A stretch of DNA of 64,000 nucleotides from the NCBI GenBank assembly GCA_020055645.1, contig CM034546.1, forward strand, positions 87,730,001 through 87,794,000, in the 5' to 3' direction. A program made the translations under genes and the position numbers. Source of the DNA: Tomocerus qinae (Eukaryota > Arthropoda > Collembola > Entomobryomorpha > Tomoceridae). This document shows positions 45,782-57,100 of this stretch, in pieces. Position 1 is the stretch's first letter. Each line of letters begins with the position of its first letter. The notes under the pieces are model-generated. The model saw only the letters and a list, made by a program, of their open reading frames with translations, did not search any database and had not been told where the DNA came from.

Positions 45782-46806
45782 TAAAGGAAGTCGCAAGGGT
45801 GAAATGGATGATATTATTATCACATGACAATGAAATTTTAAGGTCATTTTCCTATACTCCTTTGCCCCCTTTTCAAAAAAATTTCGCGCTCCTTAGTGGG
45901 CGCGTACCCTCTTGTTCCGAAACCCCAATAGATTGATTTTATATGCCATTCTTTTCTATATTATATTCTATTTTCCTTGGTATAGAAATCTTTATAATAT
46001 AACGAATTAATCGATCTAGTTCCCCATATCGCAATAATTCCCCAGTTGGGAAACTAAATGAATGTGAAAATATGGCTCTCCAAATGTTTAGTCCCCCCTA
46101 TCGAAATAGTTCCCCATCCTAAAATCCTAAATTGAAGGCATAAGAATCATATACAAATGAAATCAGTGAATCTGCACTTAGCCAGTGCATCTGTAATCTG
46201 TACACAGTTAGTTCTGTTCCTGGAAAGCCCATGCAGGATACCAAAAATGTAAGTCCAATAAAAATCAAACTTATCCTTAGGGAGGAATTAAGCCAGATGT
46301 AAAACGCTTTTTAACATGCATTTTGGTACTCCGATTTGGTTACTATGCAGGTGCGAAATACGTCCTTAATGACTTTTTGCACGTGATGCCAAAAAACTGA
46401 GTTATTGATGAAATGTTTTGACATTCTAAATGCCCTTCTTTTGCAGATTACACATCTACTCAACGCTTATGCCTAAATCTTTGTCTATTTTAGAAGACGA
46501 AGAAAATAGTTGAGAGAATGCGCCATTTAGCCTTGGTGCGGAATTAAGTGCTCATATTTTCTCAAAACTGATACATATATAATTATTTCATGAACATTTC
46601 AACTTAAACATAACTTGGGAAAGTGAAAACAAACGATAGTTGATAGTAGATCTCATTCATCTCTTGACTCGAAGAAATAAAATTTAAAAATGTAGAAGGC
46701 ATAGCTAAATGTAGAAGGTATGTTACTTATTCACTGTTCACTAATCGTTATTCATATTTATCCGCATGTGTTAAAACTGCCAAATGTGTTAGCAAGATGC
46801 CTCCAT
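45782..46806. other. non-coding spacer
   Basis: No gene. The words GTTCCCCATATCG and ATTCCCCAG near 46019-46120 loosely resemble the adjacent MITE motif but do not form an element I can delimit. Confidence 0.35.
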
Positions 46807-47138
46807 TACAAGGTGAAGACATAGAGTGATATTCCCCGAGTTTGCACCCAATTCGAATTCTATTATTCATTGAAGCAGATTAGATGTCCTAGGAGACGGA
46901 CGCATAAATCTCTCTCTCCATTAAAAATTAGAATTTCTCCTGCTAATTCCTCATTGTGTGAAATTATCTTTATATTAAATCGTTCAGTTTAATTTTCTGA
47001 TTCTTTTGAGGGCGAAAGTGGTCATCTTCTTCTTTAAATTCGGTTTATTTAGCTGTCAAAAGTTTAATTATCCGGGTTTTATTACTGAAGTTCTCTACGA
47101 TGTGATTTATTTTAGATATTTAATCTGATAGAATTCCT

Positions 47139-48146
47139 ATGGATACCTCTATTGATGTTTTACCTCTCATTTTGGATCATAATACCTGTTATCTATGTGG
47201 AGAGCCTTTTTCTAATGATGATGATACTAATTCTACTCTTTATGTTCAATGCGATGAATGCGACGGATGGTATCATGTTCTCTGCACCGAACATAAAGAT
47301 CTTTCGCAAGGTGAAATTGATTCTTTATCGTGGAAATGTGCTTACTGTAATGATAATCTTCCTGATGTTGAAGCCTTTTTACAAGAAATGCATAATAATG
47401 GTTGTGATAACCATGCTCCTTCCCAGCTTCAAAATCAATCGGAAGAAACTACAGTAGATCCTAATGCTCAACCATGTCCAATATGTAATAAATTGTATAA
47501 AGGATCCCGGGGAGTAGCTATTCACATTTCAAAGAGCCATCCTTCTGATTACAGGAATTCTTTGTTGACCAATACAAAATCTAGTTTACCTATTCAAGGG
47601 ACTGTAGATCAAGAGCTGACTGAAAAACTATCAAAATCTCAAAAGCACGTGATTAAAGTAAATGCAGATCTGTCTAGTATTAATGATTTATTAACTCCAA
47701 TGATTGACAACTTCGATGATCAGATCTTCAATGAAAGTATTACTAAATTCATTCAAATCTTGAAGGAAGCTAATGATAAGCTCCCAAGTCCAGTTCATCC
47801 GGCAAAAATATTTTATCTATTGCGAAAAAATAAGCAGTTATTTGCAAATAAAAGGGCTACCTATAAATCCTGTACCAATCCGGAACGTAAGGATTCTCGA
47901 TCTCGAAAAGCCAGATTTGATAAATACAATTACGAATTGATGCAATATAATTACTTCAACCAAAGAAAAAGATGCGTGGACTCAATATTCAAGGGAGATA
48001 ATGTCAAATGTCCCATTGCTATTGAAAACTTACACTCTAGTTTTGCCAACCGTTGGAGTAAGATTGTAAGATTGTGTTTTATTGCCAGTTTCCATATGAA
48101 CATAGGTAATTGTGCTGGACAACACGTCATTAAACAATTATTGTAG
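47139..48146 (+). pseudogene. N-terminal part of an endonuclease (RLE)-type non-LTR retrotransposon: PHD-like and C2H2 fingers
   Basis: ATG 47139 follows an upstream in-frame stop. Residues about 14-69 form a C4HC3 pattern (CYLC … CDEC…WYHVLC … WKCAYC), the layout of a PHD finger. Residues about 112-134 form a C2H2 finger (CPICNKLYKGS…HISKSH). Then comes an acidic linker and a basic R…K segment with tyrosines (KARFDKYNYELMQYNY…RKRCVDSI), the usual lead-in to RT in R2/NeSL-like elements, and FANRWSK. After about 48060 the reading no longer looks like this family and stops at 48144-48146. The continuation reappears at about 48998 behind the opposite-strand fragment. In R2-type elements N-terminal fingers choose the target site. 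Confidence 0.75.
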
Positions 48147-48149
48147 GTT

Positions 48150-48995
48150 TACATTTTCTAATGAAATTGAAATTTACACATTATAATCTTAGTAATAATT
48201 AGCAATTTTTAGGTTAAACATATTAATTACATTACTTCATTTTCGTCGTCATTGTCATCATCATTTCTAACATAATATGGACTATTTATATTTTCCAGTT
48301 GTTCTTTTTCTTGTATATTGTAACAGATATAATTTAAGTTGTTTTTTAAATAGTTTAAAATTATTGATACATTTAATTTCGTCAGGAAGAAGAAGCCACT
48401 CCTTAACACTTAGATAAGAGAAAGATTTTTTACCGTAACTAGGTACATTGAATTTAGTTGTTTGGAAATTGTATGTTTTGTTTCTTGTTGATATAGTGTT
48501 AGTATTTTGACATTCAAAGTCTATATAATCTTTAAAATATTCAGGGCAGGTATTATTTACAATTGTAAAGGACATTATTATTATTTCATACTTTATTTTA
48601 TATTTAGGTGACAGCCATTTCAACGTACATAACATATCCTGCGTTACACTATCATATTTCCCCTTTACGTATATGTATCTGGCTGCTCTACGCATAATAT
48701 TATTTACCTTATTTAGAAATATTTTCTTTGCATTTCCCCATATTATTGACATATAATTTATGACTGGTAGGATGTATGAATTAATAAGCAGAACTCTATG
48801 TTTTTCACTCAGGAAGGACTGCACATAGCTAACTGCCCACAACGATCTGTTACATTTAGTGACAATTTGGTTTATGTGGTCCTCCCAAGTTAACTCACCA
48901 TCTATTATTAATCCAAGCATTTTTATGTTTTTGACTGGTTTTATTATTATGTCATTTACCTTTATTGACACTTCGCCAATGTTTTTAGCGTGTTA
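48150..48995 (-). mobile_element. 3' fragment of a second CR1/jockey-type retrotransposon, inserted in reverse
   Basis: A minus-strand frame from about 48992 to stop 48282 reads IKMLGLIIDGELTWEDHI (block E), then SYILPVINYMSIIWGNA, STRNKTYNFQTT, and YGKKSFSYLSVKEWLLLPDEI. This is the RT C-terminal tail only, so the copy is 5'-truncated at about 48995. The frame opens without ATG. It is related to, but clearly different in sequence from, the element at 41104-45265. It splits the RLE-type element. TAGGTTTAC near 48144 against TAGGTTAC near 48993 may be a worn target duplication. Confidence 0.75.
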
Positions 48996-48997
48996 GG

Positions 48998-51096
48998 TTA
49001 CTCCAAATAATCTTGTTCGTGATCATTACACTACAATTAGCAATGAGGATCAACGTAAAATTAATAAATCTTTCAACTCAATAATTTCTGAAACTGAAGT
49101 GCAATCTGCCATCAGAAGCATTAAGTATGATTCTTCGACTGGACCAGATGGAATCCTGCCGAGGACCATTAAATTAAATGTGATCCATTAAATGTGACAC
49201 AATTATTACGACCATAATTAATATCATGTTACGTCATAATATTATTCCTGATTGTCTAAAAGAAGCAAGGACTATTCTGGTCTACAAAAAGAAAGGTGAA
49301 ATTAACGATGTGTCAAATTGGAGACCTATTTCGATTTCATCTGTTATTAGACGAGTTATAGAAAAAGTTATTGAGAAGAATCTACGAAATTTTGTCACAT
49401 TCAACAGTTTTCAAAAGGGTTTCATTCATGAACCTGGTTGTCACATAAATTCTTCTATTCTAAATGGCTGTCTTCAAAAGGCTAAAAAGGATAAATTAAC
49501 CTTTGTTGCTTTAATTTTGGATGGACATCAAGCGTATGATACGACTGGACATATGCATATGGAAAGATCTCTTTTTGAATTACCAATTCCAGATGTATTA
49601 AGAAATCTTACTCTCACTCTCCAAACAAATAATTTTACAAGGATTTATTCGAATTCTAAAATTTCTGAATCAATTTTCTTGAATCGAGGGATTTTCCCAG
49701 GGTCGTTACTTTCGCCAATAGTATTTAATGTGTCTATTAATTACGTATTTAACGAAATTACAAACCCGGAAGTTTCGGATAAATTTGGATTTCAAATTCA
49801 AAAGAACCTCCCAAAAATATCTTTATTGGGTTTTGTAGATGATTTGGCTCCATTTGGAAATTCTAGAGAATCTGCTTCTATATTGTTCTCCATGACTGAA
49901 AGTTTACTATTGGAAACTGGATATAGGATCAATCATAATAAATCCACTGCAATAATTTTTGAAAATTGATTCTTATCGGAACAGGATTTATTATTAAACA
50001 ATGGATTGAAAATTAAAGCATTGAAACACAACGAACAAATAAAATATCTTGGAGTAACATTTGAAGATGAAATAGTGATCAATGAAAATTCTATTTTGAA
50101 GAAATTGAACGACAAGCTCAATATATTAACTAGTACTCCTATGTTGCAATCAGACCAAAAAATTAATATTTTAAATCAATATATTTGGCCTATTTTGACT
50201 TATTTTCTTCAGACTACGCCTATCTGCAAATTAAACCAGTCTTTCATGAAGAAAATAGACAAATCTATAAGGAGCACAGTGAAAGAGATCCTTACTATTC
50301 CTCATGATACTAATAATCATATGTTGTACTCTCCGAGAAAGTTTAAAGGACTAGGCATTACGTGTGCATACTGGGAGGCCTATCTTCAATCCTTTAATAT
50401 CACTTGTATTCTGGAAAGCATTAAGAATCCTTTTGTATCTGCCTGCAGAAATTACAAAAAAGAAAAAGATCTTTGTATCAGCAGATTAGGATTTACAATT
50501 CAGGATATTCAAAACATTTACCAAAAATTCAAGATTCGAGAATCAGAATATAAAAAGAAAGTTACTCAAGACATGAGGTCAGAGCTAAAATTGCGAGAAT
50601 TTGAATCATGGAAGTTGCTACCTCAAAAAGGAAAAGGCGTTGCATTATTTGATCAATGTAGCTATGCTAACTTTTGGATGTTCAACAAGGAACAGTTAAC
50701 TTATTCTGAATGGACCACATCGATTAAGATGACAGCAAACGTCGTTGCAGCAAGGGCCGTGCCAGGAAGATCCCAAAATAACCGTTGTAGGATTAATACC
50801 TGTAACGAGATAGAAACATTTGGTCATATTTTGGGATTTTGTGATCATGGATCCTTACTACGCAACACTAGACATCATGAAATTAGATCGATGATAGCTG
50901 ATTCATTTCGGAAAAAGGGATTTTCAGTTCATGAAGAAGTTCACTGTATTGCTGAGAATGGTTCAAATAGAAGAATTGACATGATTGCAATTCTTGATGA
51001 AACAGGATATATTGTAGATCCTACAATCCAGTTTGAAACTAATGAAAATCAGCCAAAAGACACCCATCTAAATAAAAAACTAATATATGATCCTTG
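48998..51096 (+). pseudogene. reverse transcriptase and CCHC/restriction-like endonuclease of the RLE-type retrotransposon
   Basis: The reading starts TPNNLVRDHY, then AIRSIKYDSSTGPDGILPRTI (pre-RT). A 19-bp partial duplication at about 49173-49192 shifts the frame, after which ATG 49226 continues: NWRPISI; QKGFIHEPG; block A LILDGHQAYDT; block B FPGSLLSPIVFN (QG is replaced by PG); block C GFVDDLA; RINHNKS. TGA at 49967-49969 interrupts the same frame, which goes on with KYLGVTF and a thumb region. Then follow a CCHC motif CRINTCNEIETFGHILGFC and the restriction-like endonuclease core RRIDMIAI…VDPTIQFE. The order RT, CCHC, RLE is that of R2/R4/NeSL elements. The solo LTR cuts it at 51097. 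Confidence 0.85.
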
Positions 51097-51894
51097 TGTT
51101 TGGAACACTACAGTGGTTTCTACGAATATTTTGGTATGTTTTCACTCTCCTAATGTTTTCCGTATTTTCATGTCAATTTCAATTGTAATACTCTTTAGTC
51201 GTGTAATTGTATGCATTTCTAACATGTACTTGTATGAGCGGAACATACATAGTATTCATTCTTTTTGTTCAGTGGTCTTTACTGACCACCGACCACGTGC
51301 TCAGTAAATTACTAGGCACGAGGTTATTGGGTAGAAAGCAGATGAATAGTATAGGACTGTAAGTTAAGGTTTCTATCTATGTCCATTCTAGCTACCTACC
51401 TCAATGTAACTATTTGCACGCCATCTGGGGTGGCTGTTGTCTAACCTTGTTAGATTCTGTTTGTATCTACAGTTTAAGCATTGTAATAGGCTAATGGTTC
51501 TCATACGAACCAATAGCAAACAAGATGTGCCCGTTACTTCTTCGCTGTAGCGTTCTTGTCCATCAGTGTGCAAGAATGTTCTTTTCTACTAAGTGCATTG
51601 CCGTTACTGCTCCAGTCCACATCTCCTCGTGGTTGCTCCTCTACATTCATAATGTGGCTGGACGGCATTTCTTGGTCACCTTTGACCACTATTTTAATTC
51701 GTGTGAGTGTTTTCTTAAGTTAAATAAATAGTTCAGGAAAATACCCAGTTTTCCATTTATTTATTTAACCTACACCCACATTTGACAGTATTCGCCAGTC
51801 TGTCATTTGCACCCGAATCATTTCAATTTGGGGAAACACGTCGTTCATCCCCTCTCATCCATTCAGACACAATCACCTACCAGTGCACGAAACA
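51097..51894 (+). mobile_element. solo LTR, 798 bp
   Basis: Starts TGTTTGGAACAC and ends GCACGAAACA (TGTTT/AAACA inverted ends). CCTTG is duplicated at 51092-51096 and 51895-51899. Removing the LTR and one CCTTG rejoins the endonuclease frame (…IYDPC|IPYLKRKY…), which confirms both ends. AATAAA near 51724 suggests plus orientation. It has no ORF of note, so it was left by LTR-LTR recombination of a Gypsy- or BEL-type element. The 5-bp TSD does not discriminate between them. Confidence 0.92.
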
Positions 51895-52116
51895 CCTTGT
51901 ATTCCTTATCTCAAAAGGAAATATGATTTAAAAGTAATAGAAACTATAGGCCTAATGATAGGGGCTCGAGGTACAATCACTTCATTTTTTGAAGATTTCA
52001 GAAAAAGATTTTCCTTTCCAAAGGATCTTACAAAAAATATTGTTGTATCCGTTCTCCGAGGCTCTTGCAAAATCATTCATAACCACTTAAATTATAACAA
52101 AACCAACTTAAAATGA
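51895..52116 (+). pseudogene. C-terminal end of the RLE-type endonuclease domain
   Basis: The frame CIPYLKRKYDLKVIETIG, then GLMIGARGTITSFFEDF and NIVVSVLRGSCKIIHNH, ends at TGA 52114-52116. The GARG…I motif and terminal helix match the end of R2-like endonuclease proteins. Its frame is continuous with that before the solo LTR. About 270 bp of non-coding sequence follows up to the right inverted repeat at 52389. Confidence 0.85.
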
Positions 52117-52542
52117 TTCATTTCAAATGTTTTTTATTATAATTGTTTGCATCTAAATTATGTTCCTTAATGTTTTGATGATGATTATATTATTATTGTT
52201 CATTTCCTAGTACTGTGTCCGTATCGGCAATTATCAATAATTGATAACAGTAATAAGAGAATAATGCCACAGAGAAGTTAGCACCCAAGACAAAAGTAAC
52301 CATGATTATTTGGTTTGGGTGTATACCTCTCTGTTGTAATAAGAATTGGGTGCAAAAATCCGGGAAACCCCCTTTATGTCTTCACCTTGTACTGTCCAAA
52401 TATAGAATCCATGGGGATTTTCAAATTCAGACCACACTCATCATCAGACACTGGTTGGTGGAATTTTTTTTCGATTAGCCAATGAAATTGCAGATATTCA
52501 TTATCAAATTCTATATAATATGCTTACTAGTTACTACTCCAA

Positions 52543-53466
52543 GGGGAAAAATGAAATTCGTATGGCCCACACCTTAATTTTGTACGAGATTTTGAAAAAT
52601 AGTTTGTCTAACTTTGTATGGAATTTATGAATAAGTATAGTAAAACTGAATAGGTATTGGTATAGTTTTTTGTTGTTTGCAATGCAGTTAAATGTTATTA
52701 ATTCGAAATGTCAATGTCAATATTAATTAGTTATATTATATAATTAGATTAATTGAGTAATGGTAATCAAATTGAGTAATTAATAAGCGAGTATTATAAT
52801 CGGTATTATTGTCGTTTTAGAGCTCCTTGAGTTTTATTTTGGCCGACCCCGTTTTATTTCCTGTCCTATTGGTATAGCATTGGCTTCCTGTGATATAACC
52901 TCTCCTTGTCCCCATGTATCTTTGCGATTCCAATGACGTGTTTGCAAATGTTGTGTTTTAGAAAATAGAAACATGTGCACAGTGAGTGACAGGGATATGT
53001 TTGCTTAACCTTCCAGGATAATAATGTTTCAGTCTCTATATAAATTTCTGTCCAAGTCTGTGGAACCCTTGCCTTCTTTTTTTCATTTTCTTTGTCACTA
53101 TCGTCACCGTCAGTGTCACAGTCACTATCCGTTTTGTATTGCAAACTAACATATTTACTTGACTCGGCCATGGTCACAAATACAGCAGACAAGAATCACA
53201 GATAACATGCTAATTACGAGATAACGTCAGAACCTAGAGCAATGACTTCACTTCTCTGCATAACTATGCATTCCTCCTGGCTATTACAGTTTCTACTTGG
53301 GTCTTATTACATATTATTTATGTATGTCTCCCATACATATACATACTTCCATACACATCCAAACGTTCAGCTCTTTTGAACACCATACGCATACCAGGTA
53401 AGACTAAATGTCAATAATTCCGCCATACAGAATTAAGATGTGTGCCATACGACTTAAAACGCACCC
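52543..53466 (-). mobile_element. MULE-type DNA element, copy 2
   Basis: It starts GGGG and ends CCC with the 9-bp duplication CTACTCCAA at 52534-52542 and 53467-53475. The inverted ends contain TCGTATGGCCCACACCTTAA against the inverse TTAAGATGTGTGCCATACGA. It is related to the element at 7615-8591 in termini, TSD length and the encoded ORF, here on the minus strand at 53171-52866. Confidence 0.88.
52866..53171 (-). CDS. SWIM-finger ORF of the MULE element
   Basis: ATG at 53169-53171 (preferred over 53192, because the copy at 8068 starts at the equivalent Met) gives about 101 residues. An acidic N-terminus (YKTDSDCDTDGDDSDKENEKKKARV) is followed by TWTEI, a basic stretch LLSWKVKQ, and a SWIM-type zinc pattern CTCFYFLKHNICKHV (CxC…CxH) near residues 67-81. 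SWIM fingers lie near the C-terminus of MULE transposases and bind DNA. The catalytic DDE domain is missing, so this is an internally deleted derivative. It could still bind the termini, but that is a guess. The frame itself is intact in this copy. Confidence 0.6.
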   Translation of the reverse strand: MAESSKYVSLQYKTDSDCDTDGDDSDKENEKKKARVPQTWTEIYIETETLLSWKVKQTYPCHSLCTCFYFLKHNICKHVIGIAKIHGDKERLYHRKPMLYQ

Positions 53467-54183
53467 CTACTCCAAGGGGTAATATTTCATGAAACAATGC
53501 TCTCAATAGGGAATAGCGTGTGCTGCACCTATGGTAAGATAATGCAAACTAAGAGTTTTACTCTATCAGAAACTCATTTTATGTCGAAAAACATATTCGT
53601 AGACAGTGTGACAGAGAAGCGAGTTTCGGGATAGTATGAATTAAAGCTACAGTAGTGTTTTATTATACTCCAAATTGTGAAAACTGAATAATATATTATC
53701 AATCCGTACATTATAACGGGCGGGCAAGTACTTAATGACGTGAATGGTATAATAATAAATAACATTACATACAATTACAAGCTATTTATGCAGGTGCACT
53801 GTACTCGAACTATGTACATAGTTTACATTTTAGAAATAGAAAATAGTAATTCCAGATTTCACGAAATATTGATACACGCAGAATAACAATATATAGACTA
53901 CAACATATTAGGCTATGACTATGCATTTCAATGTGCAATGAGTTTCTGATAGAGTAAAACTCTTAGTTTGCATTATCTTACCATAGGTGCACACGCTATT
54001 CACTATTGAGAGCTTTGTTTCATGAAATATTACCCCTTGGGGTAGTAAGTAGAAATCCTATAGAATTTCGTCATGGATATCTGCAATTTCATTGGCTAAT
54101 CGAAAAAAAATTCCACCAATCAGAATCGTTTTTGAGTGTGGTCTGAATTTGAAAATCCCCACGAATTCTATCCGGTCACAGTA

Positions 54184-57100
54184 ATGGAGATGACAATAAA
54201 CAAATGCGTTACTATAGAGTGGCAGATTCGAGGCATCTTGGTATTAGGTATAGGCAATAAAGAATAGTAGTCAATTGTGAGGTGAGATGAATGACTAATG
54301 TTATCTATCTAAGATAGTGCTTGTATGTATTTGTATGTAGGATAGCTATGGCGGAGGAAGTGAATGGAAGATGAAAGAACGTGTTAAGGATAGTTGTTTG
54401 ATTTCTTTTCTTTGGGAGTGGACTGAATGAGCGGAGGGAGTGAAACGGACACAAAACAAGTACTAATGGTCATGATGATAAAAAGGAAGAAGACAGTTGA
54501 AGATGACTTGGCGCAGAGAGAGATAGATAGGATGGCACGGTGTTCTGTTCCGAGACAGACAGGCAGGCAGAGAGTAAACGACACAAATGCAGATACAAAG
54601 CACAATGGAAAGGAATAATGGGATGAAGAGTGAAAATGATTATTCGAATCGAAATGATGAGCAACGTGATAAATCATCTTTATTACAAAGTGCAATTGAA
54701 TTCCAACTGAACTGTCCTACCTGTCTGTCCTCCGTATATCTACATCTCTCAGGCATCTTTCGTTTGAAGAATGTAAACATGAAACTGCAGGCAGATTCAT
54801 TAAATACCTACAGGAGAGGAGGACAGTAAATAACAACCAATCCCATCCACTGCACGTCAAATGAAATCAGAAAGGACAAAGGAGTCTTCAGCCTTCAAAT
54901 TACATTACATCGACTATCTTTCTTTCATTCTCTCCTTTGAACATTGAATATTAGCTGAGGATGTCATTTGTCTTTCTTCCTTTATTCCCGTCATCTCTCA
55001 TTTTTATCTGCCAACAGATAATCTCTACTCATTCTTTATCGCTATTTGACACATTCACACAATAGTCAATCACTATCACATTTTAATTAGAAATTCTTAT
55101 AGACCCAATTTATCTACAGAAATTTTAAAAAATACATACAAAGACACTCCAATTCCCAACTATGATTCATGACCATCAACGCATACAGGCACCTAATATT
55201 TCAACATTTTTACTTCCGAGAAGGTTGATTAAAATTCTGAAACTTTTAAATAAAATTTAGCCGTTAATCTGTGGGGTATGAAAAAGTACATCTGTGTGTA
55301 GTAAAAGATTAAGAAAGCATTAGTCAGTCGACAGGGGGTAACTAACAAGGATAAGATAGAGCAGGATACGCCAGAACAGAAATCATGATGAGCTTACCTG
55401 CGGGAGTTAATAAATACTGTCACAATAATGCTCTATTTTTTAATCTTTTCCACAAGTAAGCTTTTGTGACATTTATCACCAACACCTGCTCACCACTATT
55501 CCCCATTCATCGCAACTCTTTTCCATGTAAAACAGGTAGGAGGTTGAAATAATACTTTTCATATGTCTTGACTTCTCTTATACTTTATTACCGTCGCGTT
55601 TACAGTCGGCCCTCATTTACTGACTATGAATTGTTCCGTAAAACACAATGTAAAGCAAAGCAAGTGATTTTACACCTTGTAAGTTTGACACGAAATAAAT
55701 AACGAAGACTTAATTGTCGAGTTGACATTGAATGAATAGACGACAATGCATTTCCATTCGAAGCAGTAAGCTTAGGTAATTTGTGTCATGTGCTAGTAGT
55801 AAAATAGACTTGACGGTTCCAGGAACACTATTTATAGCTGATGGAATAACAGACAGAATATTTTAATATGTTTCAGCATTCGTTGGCTTAAAAAACAAAA
55901 TAAATTGGATGAATGTGTGCATGAGAATGTTTTATGACTCAGAGACATGTAAATGAATAGGAAAGAGAAGACACATGTTTCTGTGAGTGGACACAAGATT
56001 CCTATTCATTCTTTAACGCAGTAATTTATTGAAGTCGGTTGAAATGGAGTTGAGTTCATTCGGCATTTATTACAAGTCCAGTAGTCGCTCGTGAGTTCGT
56101 GTGCGTTTACTGCCTGGAGAAGAGACAGAAATGACACAACCTTTTTCTATTTAGTTTTCTTCTCCGAGTACGTGATGTTCAAATTGGTAATTTGTTAAGA
56201 AGAGAGCCGACTGTCGGAAAGTCAAGTGACATGCAAGTTGAGTGGAATCAATGGACTATTCCCTGTCGGGCTCTTTGTACACCCGCCCAACAATGAGAAC
56301 CATAAATAGTGACCACGACGTTGATAGATGCCACAGGGACGTGACTACTCCTCACTTTTATAATGAGTACTCCACTATCCATCTCTCTCTCCATCTCCCA
56401 CTATCCCCATTACAAAACATCGCCAACATAAAATGAAGAAAAGAGCAATCTTCACGCATTCACTATACTAATCTGCAGACTTTATTATAAATACGACTAT
56501 CTCAGATTATCTAATGCACAAAGAGAATTTCTAGTCATATTTATTGCTTTGATGTAGTTTTTCCTCCCAAAGTTAATGTTTATCACATCTGTAACATAGA
56601 AAAATAGATGCTAAAACAGGAAGGTTAAAGTCAAAAATTTTGAAGATAATGTATATTTTAAAGATAATGGTATGGAATACAAAAGCTATGGATGACAGAT
56701 AAGCATAGTTACGTATAGATGGGATAAAGTAATTTGTTTTGCAGTCGTCTCCTTGAATAGGATCAGAATAATATAACAATAAAACTTTATGAGGAGAATT
56801 GAGTGAGTGTCGTCGTCGTGTCAAGCGATGTCAGAAGACAGAGGAGAGTTGTGCATCTGCTATTTGGTTTGAATTCTCTATCTTATTTCGGTCGGAAATG
56901 TAATTGATTAGTGGGTTAAGTAAGTAGAAGAGGACGAGATTGAAGTGCGAAGTACACCTTACATTACTACAATTGTTTCCCTGCAGGGCATGTCGATGTC
57001 CCTCTCTCGCACACACATCTACCGTCCTCTACTACTAAAACTCTCGATAAATGTCTACATGCAAGATCCAAATGGCAGTTGTAAAAATGGGAACAGAGAG

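Larger units (their letters stand above)
46809..52389. mobile_element. TA-flanked inverted-repeat element enclosing the endonuclease-type retrotransposon
   Basis: 46809 begins CAAGGTGAAGACATA and 52389 ends with its inverse (TATGTCTTCACCTTG without one A). The repeats continue inward for about 55 bp, including TTTGCACCCAATTC. TA is present at 46807-46808 and 52390-52391. The 5.6 kb between is nearly all non-LTR retrotransposon. The likeliest reading is a mariner-like MITE that received a retrotransposon insertion, but the retrotransposon's own junctions are not visible. Confidence 0.6.
52392..54181. mobile_element. TA-flanked foldback element interrupted by a MULE copy
   Basis: The ends are CTGTCC…ATAGAATCCATGGGGATTTT and its inverse, closing …GGTCACAG, with TA at 52390-52391 and 54182-54183. 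The arms, about 250 bp each, are left 52392-52542 plus 53467-53575, and right about 53945-54181. They share TTCGATTAGCCAATGAAATTG, GGGGTAATATTTCATGAAAC and AGTTTTACTCTATCAGAAAC. The loop of about 370 bp is AT-rich and non-coding. The right arm is uninterrupted and so shows the empty site of the MULE insertion. Confidence 0.85.

Noticed and set aside
51097-51307. C-terminal tail of the long retrotransposon ORF ending at 51307
   Set aside because: These residues are translated from the solo LTR; the true continuation is at 51895-52116.
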